Shown here in pieces: positions 1 through 9,200 of a stretch of 64,000 bases of DNA. Origin of the DNA: Euryarchaeota archaeon UBA23 (GTDB lineage: Archaea; Thermoplasmatota; Poseidoniia; Poseidoniales; Thalassarchaeaceae); assembly GCA_002498725.1 (NCBI GenBank), contig DAIJ01000016.1, forward strand, positions 1 through 64,000. The letters are read 5' to 3'. The notes under the pieces were generated by a model. That model searched no databases, had not been told where the DNA came from, and saw only the letters and a program-made list of their open reading frames with translations. Numbering within the stretch: the first letter of the stretch is position 1; every line of letters begins with the position of its first letter. A program made the position numbers and the translations under genes.

Positions 1-86
1 TGGTGCAGGGGATGGGATTCGAACCCATGAAGCACTATGCACCGGAGCTTAAGTCCGGCCCCTTTGACCAGCTCGGGTACCCCTGC
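1..86 (-). tRNA. tRNA-Leu (anticodon TAA), CCA encoded
   Basis: Read on the minus strand, this folds into a complete class II tRNA. The acceptor stem GCAGGGG pairs with CCCCTGC, followed by discriminator A and an encoded CCA that forms the very first bases of the window. The anticodon arm is CCGGA-CTTAAGC-TCCGG, giving anticodon TAA (leucine, UUA codons). A short extra arm follows, then the T arm ATGGG-TTCGAAT-CCCAT. No intron is visible. The extended variable arm fits tRNA-Leu. Confidence 0.97.
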
Positions 87-128
87 GACCCTCTTGAACA
101 AGTCATACTCCTTGAAACGAGCGCTCTG

Positions 129-147
129 ACGCCCCCTCGGGGGGCGT
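129..147 (+). promoter_or_regulatory. Perfect GC-rich hairpin in the leader of the 978-aa gene
   Basis: ACGCCCCC and GGGGGGCGT form an 8-bp perfect stem with the 3-nt loop TCG, 70 nt before the start codon at 217. It is the only strong structure in the 130-nt spacer between tRNA-Leu and the surface gene. Other genes in this window also have short-loop hairpins before their starts. A leader or transcription-control role is an inference. Confidence 0.45.
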
Positions 148-216
148 ATGGAAAACGATGCATTTGGGGCTCATGCTCAAGGAACGCTTTAACACCCCTC
201 TGAGGGCCGATGAACG

Positions 217-3153
217 ATGATTGAGAGCAGCAACGCGTTCCGACGCCACCTCAATGTGCATCTTGCAATAATCATTGCAGCCCTAATGTTTGCACCTTCT
301 ATGTCTCTGATGGTCACTAGTCAAGAATTGAAAGATGACTTCAAAGCAGAGGCTTCTGGCGACCTTGATCTCAAGCTTTACACTCTTTATTTAGCCGAGG
401 CTAATTCTTCAGCAGGTGGAGACGGATATATCACCACAAGTGTCCCTGAATCTGGAGGGCAAGTCACAGAAAGCGCACTAGACGAAACATTGGAGTTTAG
501 TACAGGGGAATTGATGAGTTCTTTACAGATATTCGGCAGACCTAAGCATGGTAGCTCATCAGGGCAGTATTATATTCCAGTTAATTTATTTGTAAGGGCT
601 CAAGGACCGAGTAATTCGCAAGTGACATGGGATATTTCTGTAAGTGTTGATAGTGATGTCAAAGGCTCTGTGTCTTGGGAAACTGAAGCCTGTGAACCAG
701 GACTAACTAATTCGTGTAATTTCGATCATGAATTATTTGAGATCATCCTTGATGACGACGAAGAAAGTTTTGTGGTGATGAAGGATAAGGAATTAATCTT
801 AGAGATAACGGCTGAAATGTCAGGATGTGAATCCGGAGGAAGCCCATTTGGTGGAAGTTGTGAAGCAGAAGTTGCTTGGAATGAGATTGATGGTGAATCA
901 AATAGATATTCGCAACTGGAAATAGAGTCTAACGCTATTTCTTACAGTGAAGTAGTTCTACAGCGTGAAGGGTCAGAGATGTCTGATGGGGTTGAACTTG
1001 AATGGTATCCAAATGATATACTCTCTGAACGTACTATGCAGTTCTCATTTGATGTTAAGAGCGCATTTGGAAGATATGATATGGATTCTATTAGACTATT
1101 GATGCGCGATCCTGATGGAATTTATCGCATAGATCATGAAATATCAGAAGATGACGATGGTATAAGAGACACGAGCCAAGGAATTTTTGGAACATACACT
1201 TGGATTTACCCCAGTGGTCTTCCCTCAGGAGAGTATACAGTCGAGTTGGAAATTACTGATGTTCAAGGTAATGCTTTCATTGTTGAACATGAACCTGTTG
1301 AGATGAAACAGTGGGGTGTTGCAATTAATCATAGAGAAGATCGTACTGTGGAGTATGTTGCACCGGGTGAAACAACTCCAGTGCCTTTGCAATTAGTACA
1401 CAGAGGAGACTCAACAAAATCAATGTCGGTAGAACTAGAATTACTTACAGACTTAGGCAGCTCTTGGCTAGTTGAATTTGATTCACCGGGGGGTTATACT
1501 CTAAATTCAGGTGGTGATATTCTTAATCCAATACTCACAATTACATCCCCCGACGATTTGACAGGGACTCCCGATCGTCTTGAGATACGTGCAGTAGCAG
1601 AAGCCAGTATAGAAGGTGTAGAGACTGTAGTCCATCAAGATGTTCTAACTCTTGACTTAGAGAAATTAGAGGTATATCAACCTCCAGATGTTTCTATTTG
1701 GAATGAAGATCATGACATTCCAATAGCAAATTCTTCACGCCCAGGTGACATTGACCCAACAATTCCAAGATACGTTGAGGATAATCAATTTAATACATTC
1801 CTCCTAGAAATTTTCAATACTGGTTTCGACACTGATGATTTTAGAGTAGATATTCTACAGCGTGCAAAGTCGATTATACAGATTTACGATAATGATACTG
1901 GAGAAAGAATTCTTGAAGACGATGGAGATGGCACTTTCCACATACCTCCACTGGAAAGGCATTCAACTCAGATACTGAGGTTCAATATCAAACCATCTTC
2001 AGATAGAGAAGACCCTGATATTGGAATGGTTGAACTTGAAGTAATAAGTAGCGGAAACGCATCACTCAGAACTACAGTTTCGTTCACAATACAACGTACT
2101 TTTGGAATTAGAGCCGAGGTCTCCCAGGATTGTGATGGCACACCTTTGGGACACATTCTAGTCTCGCTATGCTCTTCTTCAGATATCCCTGAAGTGAATC
2201 TACGTGCACGAATTACAAACAGCATGACGAGTAGTGAATCTGCTAGTTCGTGGAGAATAATTAATCCGGCTAGTCTAGCAGAAAATACAGATAGGAATCA
2301 GGCTTATGGGCAATGGACTTATCGAATTCTAGATGAAAATGGCTCTTCAGTTCCAACGGTTTCACTCGGTCCTGGGGATTTTACAGAAGTATTTGTCCGA
2401 GTTACTTTGACTAATCAGGTGATTGTGGGTAACCATACAGTATATTTGAGAATAATAGAAGACGTGGATGATAATGAACCTCGTTACTTTGATTTACCAA
2501 TGGTTTTTGAAGTAGATGCAGACGAACCAGATCTCGAAATTGTTCAAGTCACCTCAAATAGGGAATTAGCTCCTGGCGAAGTATATGATTTCCAATTGAA
2601 GGTTAGGAATAAAGGAAATAGTCCCCTCATTGTTTTGCTTGATGCAGAAGTTGATAATTCTGGCTGGAGTGTGGATATTGGTGGGCCATCTGGTTCGCGT
2701 CTACTTGAGTTAGAACCATTTGAAGAAGTTACATTTATGCTTGAAGTAACAGTTCCTGAATCTGCTAATAATGGGGAACAAGCTAGAGTTTCTGTTACTG
2801 CTGAACCACATGATACTGAACAAAGTTGGCCTGACAGTTATACAGCAGAAACAACCGTTTTGATGGTTGTTGGCATAAATTCAGTAATCGAATTACTAAT
2901 CAATGAAGTAACTCATCCTCGATTATCAACTGTAGTAATTGCAGTTATAGCAACTTTACTTATTTTCGGAGGTATACAAAGTAGAATGAATCGTAGAAAA
3001 TGGGCTGCTCATATTGCATACTTGGAGGCTATAAATTCTGACGAAGAAATCGAAGAAGAGGATGATTCTGTAGATGAAATATTGGAATCAGTAGCCATAG
3101 AAGAAGAAGTGGACGATATGGTCTATGACGATGATGATATAGAACTGGTATGA
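217..3153 (+). CDS. Large secreted, C-terminally anchored surface protein (978 aa)
   Basis: The function is not recognised beyond an archaeal cell-surface protein. A basic N-terminus followed by a hydrophobic stretch at about residues 17-33 looks like a signal peptide. The long ectodomain has no catalytic motif and reads as repeated beta-sandwich modules; the stretch with EVYDFQLKVRNKGNSP followed by LEPFEEVTFMLEVTVPE is typical of CARDB/NPCBM-like adhesion domains. A single membrane helix lies at about residues 904-923, followed by RMNRRK and a strongly acidic cytoplasmic tail rich in E and D. The ATG at 217 is chosen because it directly precedes the signal peptide. A four-codon frame (ATG at 210, stop at 222) overlaps this start. 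The gene is followed 86 nt later by a second giant surface gene on the same strand. Confidence 0.85.
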   Translation: MIESSNAFRRHLNVHLAIIIAALMFAPSMSLMVTSQELKDDFKAEASGDLDLKLYTLYLAEANSSAGGDGYITTSVPESGGQVTESALDETLEFSTGELMSSLQIFGRPKHGSSSGQYYIPVNLFVRAQGPSNSQVTWDISVSVDSDVKGSVSWETEACEPGLTNSCNFDHELFEIILDDDEESFVVMKDKELILEITAEMSGCESGGSPFGGSCEAEVAWNEIDGESNRYSQLEIESNAISYSEVVLQREGSEMSDGVELEWYPNDILSERTMQFSFDVKSAFGRYDMDSIRLLMRDPDGIYRIDHEISEDDDGIRDTSQGIFGTYTWIYPSGLPSGEYTVELEITDVQGNAFIVEHEPVEMKQWGVAINHREDRTVEYVAPGETTPVPLQLVHRGDSTKSMSVELELLTDLGSSWLVEFDSPGGYTLNSGGDILNPILTITSPDDLTGTPDRLEIRAVAEASIEGVETVVHQDVLTLDLEKLEVYQPPDVSIWNEDHDIPIANSSRPGDIDPTIPRYVEDNQFNTFLLEIFNTGFDTDDFRVDILQRAKSIIQIYDNDTGERILEDDGDGTFHIPPLERHSTQILRFNIKPSSDREDPDIGMVELEVISSGNASLRTTVSFTIQRTFGIRAEVSQDCDGTPLGHILVSLCSSSDIPEVNLRARITNSMTSSESASSWRIINPASLAENTDRNQAYGQWTYRILDENGSSVPTVSLGPGDFTEVFVRVTLTNQVIVGNHTVYLRIIEDVDDNEPRYFDLPMVFEVDADEPDLEIVQVTSNRELAPGEVYDFQLKVRNKGNSPLIVLLDAEVDNSGWSVDIGGPSGSRLLELEPFEEVTFMLEVTVPESANNGEQARVSVTAEPHDTEQSWPDSYTAETTVLMVVGINSVIELLINEVTHPRLSTVVIAVIATLLIFGGIQSRMNRRKWAAHIAYLEAINSDEEIEEEDDSVDEILESVAIEEEVDDMVYDDDDIELV

Positions 3154-3219
3154 TGATAGTTCACTCTAACTCATGATTATCGTCCGAACGACGCTCCATT
3201 CTTCTTAAGACCCGTATGA

Positions 3220-3234
3220 ACCGCCGTAGGCGGT
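3220..3234 (+). promoter_or_regulatory. Hairpin just before the 2980-aa gene start
   Basis: ACCGCC-GTA-GGCGGT is a perfect 6-bp stem with a 3-nt loop, ending 5 nt before the GTG at 3240. It lies inside a very short frame encoding MNRRRR and a stop (3216-3236). Similar geometry recurs before other genes here. The role is unknown; a leader hairpin affecting initiation is one possibility. Confidence 0.45.
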
Positions 3235-3239
3235 AGAGG

Positions 3240-6200
3240 GTGAATGCTGTGAGGCCAATTGCTGCTATTTCAATGGACATTGAGTCTACCAACAAACAGC
3301 GTTCTGCTATTTTTTTCTCATTTATTCTTCTAATCACCACTTATTCGGCAATTGAATTCGCAGCATGGGAAGCTATTGGCTCATCAGATGACGATGGTGA
3401 TGGTTTAACATATGGTCTAGAATTTTATATCAATACACTTCCTTCTGATTGGGATACCGATAATGATGGTTTACCAGATGGTTGGGAATGGCAGTATGGG
3501 CTAGATCCTCTTTCACCTTCTGGACTAAATGGTTCTACTGGTGATCCGGATTTAGATTCTCTAACAAATCTTAATGAATACCAATACTCAATGCCTAGTA
3601 ATTGGGATTCTGCTTCAACTCCCAATGCATTAGACAATGGAGTTTGGTGGAATGGAACAGTACCGGTAAGCAATTGGGATGAAGAAAGTGCAATGCAGCT
3701 AATTCAGGGGCTTAATTCTGATGGTGCCGACGAAGACCCCCCTGGTAATATTTGCTTGAACAACTTCGACGATGACTATGACGGGTTAGTCGATAATTGG
3801 GATTCAGACAAAGACGGAGATGCTGATTGTTCTAGTAATGATGATGATGGCGACAATATGACGGACGAAGACCCTAATGGTTGGGATACTGATGGTGATG
3901 GAATGCCAGATGGTTGGGAGGTTGCCAATGGTCTTGATCCCACATCTAGTGCTAATGATGATGGAGGATCTGGCGATCCCGATAATGATGGTTTAGTAAA
4001 TTTATATGAATATGTTAACCCGGCATGGGATACAAGAAATGGAACATTAAATCCTCCTACTCAGTATTGGCAACCTGGTCCTAATAGTGTAGGAGGTAGT
4101 GTTACAAATACAGAATCACCATGTAATCCTGTACAGAATATAGGACCTAATGGTTGTCAAATTTTTACAGCAGAGGTTGATGGCATTACCTATACTGATC
4201 CAAATAACAATGACACCGATGGAGATGGTTTGAATGACTCTTACGAGGCTCTTGTACTTCTAACAGATCCTACTGCTATTGATACAGATGGAGATGGTAT
4301 TACTGATGGGGTGGAGGTATTTGCTTCATACGGGAATCCTCCACAGGCATCAGATCCTAGAAATAACAATACGGATGGGGATCAATTTGATGATGGCGAA
4401 GAAGATCTTAATGGAAACGGAATAGTTGATGATGGTGAAACAGATCCCACGAGAATAGAAGACTCTGGAGATATAGATGGAGATGGGATACAAAACTGGG
4501 AAGAAAATATGACTTGTACACAATGGAATAATTCCGATACAGATGGTGGTGGAGTTAATGATGGATTAGAACTTGCTGCAGGTCATTTCACTGATCCCTG
4601 TATGTCTACATTTGAGATATACTTAGATGTCATTTCATGGGTTCCAACTGGAAGTATTCTTACTGTAAACAACACATCTCTTCTCGACCCAAATCCCGTT
4701 GACTGGAGGCAAAATAATGCCCCAATGGCTTGGTTTGAGTCGGGGAACGGCAATCGAACCGGATTCCGCTATTCTTCAATTTCAGGTAATAATCTGATTA
4801 GTGTCGATATCACAATGCCGCCCGATGCTTTGTATGTTGTAGTACTGAATGGCTCATGGTGTTGGCAAACAAATCCTCCTCCTGGAGGGAATGCTCAGCA
4901 TTGTGATGATGATTATCAAGACACTGATGGAGATGGCTTGGCAGATTGGGAAGAAAATCTTGGAAGTTGGGGCTATTTCTCGGATTTCACTTTGTCAGAT
5001 ACGGATGGAGACGGTGTTAATGATCTAGATGAAATTCTAAACAGTACAGATCCATTAGAACCATGTGATAATCTTGCAGATTTTGATGGTGATGGGCTCA
5101 ATAATTGGTTTGAAAATAATACTGGATGTGCACTGTCATATGGTATAGAAGGTGGAAATGCCACCTTTGATAATTATACTACATTATGGAATAATACTGA
5201 TACAGATAACGGAGGCGTTGATGACTATCAGGAGTATATTGATGGAACTAATCCACAGAATAATCCTAGCGATGATTTGAATCCGGTTGATACTGACGGC
5301 GATGGGATCCCTGATACAATTGAACAACAGATAGGTACTGATTGGAGAGATCCTGATACTGATGGCGGAGGTATTCCAGATGGTGACGAGTGTTTACCAG
5401 CTTATTGGGAAAATAATTGTTTAGACTCTGATAATGACCCATGGAATGCATCAGACGATATAGTAACAAATCAACTATATTTCCAAGCTTTGAATAGTAC
5501 TTCAGGAGTTGATTATAATCTTACTCACTATTGGCGTTGGCATACTTATGACTACTACACTGGGGTTTCTTGGGGTGTCAATACCAGCCTTGTAGGGAAC
5601 ACTCCAATGTCTCCTTCATGGTCTACAACACAGGGCATCGCTCATCCCGATTTCTGGGACAAATCATCTTTGTTCGACTGGCAGTTGAATTTCAATCCAT
5701 CTTTAAGTCCTGGAAGAGAATTGATTGCACCATACAATGCAGTAAACTTCACTGATTGGGTTGATGTCAATTCAGGACTTAATTTTTCTAATTATTCTCG
5801 GGACGTGTTAATTGATTCATCTTCTATTTCTACATTATACGTGACCGCACCACAAGTCATACTCAATAGTCAGATTAGAGAAAATACAACGGCATTCACT
5901 GGTAGTTCTTATGCAAAGGATCTCCCAAAAATATCTTCTGCTGGAAATATAACAGAAATTGCTTGGTCTGTAGTTAATGAAACTGGATTTACTTCAACTT
6001 GGGATCAGGTAGTTGCTATCCAAGATTTCTTGATCAATGGTAATGATACGATTACATTCCTTAGAAATCATGACGGATCGAATCGCTCTGATTTACCCCC
6101 CCCTTCTTTATTATGGGATACTTCTCTTTGGATAATTGAAAGCGCTTTTGAAGGAGATTGTAACGAGTACGCCACTGTATTTGCAGCCCTTCTTCAAGCC

Positions 6201-9200
6201 CTTGAAATACCAACAAGAAAGGTAACAGGTTTTTCTGGCGGAACTTGGGTTGACAACGGCTTTGAATTGTACGGGGATGATTTTACTTGGTGGGTTGAAG
6301 TTCATCTTCAAACTAATGCTAATCAAGGGGAATTAGATCTTGGATGGATTCCATTTGAGGCTTGCCCTAATATGTCAATAGTTGAAGTAGTAAATGAACA
6401 GTATAATCCAGATACTATTGATAGAGATAATTCAACAGGAAATATAACTCTTAATGGCACCCTTCAATTTGTAAATAACGCCTCTGAGATTGAGGGCATT
6501 GTCTTAGAACTTTATTTGGTCCCTCAGAATGAGACCTCAAATATTCCAGGTAGTGCCGCCAATGCTGCTAACCTTATAGGATCTTCAATAACAAATTCCA
6601 CAGGATTCTTTGAGATTATCGGAACTTCCTCTGAAATAATGCCACCGGGTTATGGTTCTCTGGTTTTGTTAACAAAACAAAAAGGATATGTTGGAACTCA
6701 GAGTATTTCTTTCCCATGGACAATAAATGTAACAGATGATGTTAATCTTACAATACCGGTCCCTATTCTTTCTGATGAGCCAATACTCGGAGCCGGAGTA
6801 AACACTACCGTAACTGGTTCAATGAATTGGGAAAATGATCCGCTTTCAGATCCGTCTCAATTAGATAACCTACAAGTTCTATTGAATTATACAACTGTTA
6901 TTGATGGTGATGTTAATTTAATATCTGAAATTGGAGCAGGGGGATATTTCGAATTCATAGTTCCAATTTCTGAAGATGAACCTTTAGGATTGATAAATGC
7001 TACAATCGCCTTCTTAGGATGGCATCAGGATGATTTGAATAATGCAACTCCTTCTTCATACCATCTAAGGCCAAGTTCAGTAGAATTTAATTTCAATATT
7101 ACACCCTCTCCTAATCTAACAGTTGTTCTTGAAGGTAGTGCTGAAAATAATAGTATTCTAGATATTAATCAACCAATATTTGTTAATGGAACAGCATTAA
7201 GTCAAGGGAGCTCACCTCTACCTCTTAATGGGACTCTTTATCTTGAAATGAGACGTTCAGGTACTAATGGGCCTTACCTCAATATTGCAACATGGAATCT
7301 TAATGACTCTAATTGGACAAGTCAGGCGGGTCAATTTGCAATTATTTTGGATTTCAATGAATCAATTGTTAACATACCTGCAGGTGAAATTGAAGTTAAA
7401 TTCACCTATGTTGCTGATGGATTACTTGCTGCCGATGAAGAACTATTCACTTCAGATTATGGTATAAGGTCGTATCTTAATTTCTCTTATTCATTGAATG
7501 CCGTACCAAGAGGAGGACTTGCAACAGTTGAGGTGCAATTGTCAGATCATACTGGAACCTCTGTTACCGACTTCATAGGAGATTACTGGCTTGACTTTAA
7601 TGGTATTAGAGAATGGAATACATCTAACCCAATAACAGGACAACTACAGGTTAATTGGTTGCCTATGGACAATATGACTGCAGGAAATTATGATTGGAAT
7701 CTAACTTACAACGGTTCAACTTGGCTTCTTCCCAATGTAGTTAATGACACGGTGAGAATACAAGGAAGGGCGAATGTGACTGTATCAATAGGTCAAGATT
7801 GGACTCACATAGGTGGTTCTAATTGGATATCAGGATTTGCCCAAGACATAGTTCTTTTAACACCCATAACAGGCAATAATTCCTCAATAGTGTTACAATT
7901 GGAAACTCCTTCAGATTTACCCCCACAGCCCGACGGCAGCCCTGCTCCCCCTGTTTTAACAAGACTTGCAGATGGTTGGATAAATACTACTACAGGTTCT
8001 TACAATATTTCTTTCAATATGCCAAGTAATATTGGTTCTGGCGTTTATCAATTACGTCTTTCCTTGGACTTCTCAGTTGACCCACCTAGAGGTGGAGAAT
8101 ACTTTACAATTAGAGAGGCCACGACTCTTCCGACTGGAATAGAGAGTGACTTTGTATTAGATTCATCAACTTCTAATTTGATTGTTGTTGCAGGTTCTAT
8201 ATTGTCATTGAATGCAACAGTCTCAGATATTGCCGATGATTCGTTAATCCCTAATGCAACTGCAGTTCTCTACTTCGACTGGGGGGGTTCTAATCAAACG
8301 GCTCTTGATACTGCAATTTCAGATGCTGATGGAATAGTCAGATTCAATCCAACTCTTCCAGCTAATACAACACCAGGTTTTTATGATCTCAGAATACATG
8401 CTCCCGATGATCTAACGGATGATTTAGATACTCCTAACGCAGGTCGATGGATACAAAATGAAACCTTTTCAAATTTAACAGTTCAAGTTAACAGTTTAGT
8501 TGAGATAGATTCAATCCCCAATGAAGTTACAGCGGGTCAGTCATTCTCAATGACTGGACGAGTACTCGATGGCTTTGACTCTAACCGAACTGTAACAGGC
8601 CCAATGGCAGTCAAGGTGTTCTTCCTAGGTGATGACAGTGAAACACTTGTAGAGAGTTATACAACTGCAAACAATGGTTCGTTTACTGTTTCAGTACCTA
8701 CTGATCCTTTTGGAGATGGGGTAACAAGTGGGACAAAAACCGTAGTTGTTAGTGTGGTAAATGGTTCGACACCATTCTACCTCACAGGTTCAGGAAATGC
8801 ATCTTTATTGGTTAAAGGTGTGACAAGGTTTACTGATAGAACTCCACTAATTCAAACTATAGTTGATAGGGGTACAAACATTACATTTGGAGCAAGGTTG
8901 ACTGAATTTAGTGATAATGATCGCAGATTAGGAAACCTCAGCGTTGCTGCAAAATTCCATGAAACTTGGTTGAATGAACAAACTAGTAGCGGCGATGGAT
9001 TAGTAAATTTCACTTTCAGTGTCCCACATAATCATCCATTAGGCCAGATTCCAGTAAGACTTTGGTTCAATGGTAGTTCAACTTTACATGAGACAACACT
9101 TCTTTTGACCACAATCATTGTACGTTCTCCAACAACTCTAACAATTGATCCGATAAGCGAAAATCCCATTGCCGGCCAATCTCTTAACATCAGTGGTGAA

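Noticed and set aside
3400..5450. DNA repeats in the giant gene taken as a tandem array
   Set aside because: The similarity comes from protein-level DTDGDG calcium loops with varying codons; it is not a DNA repeat or CRISPR.
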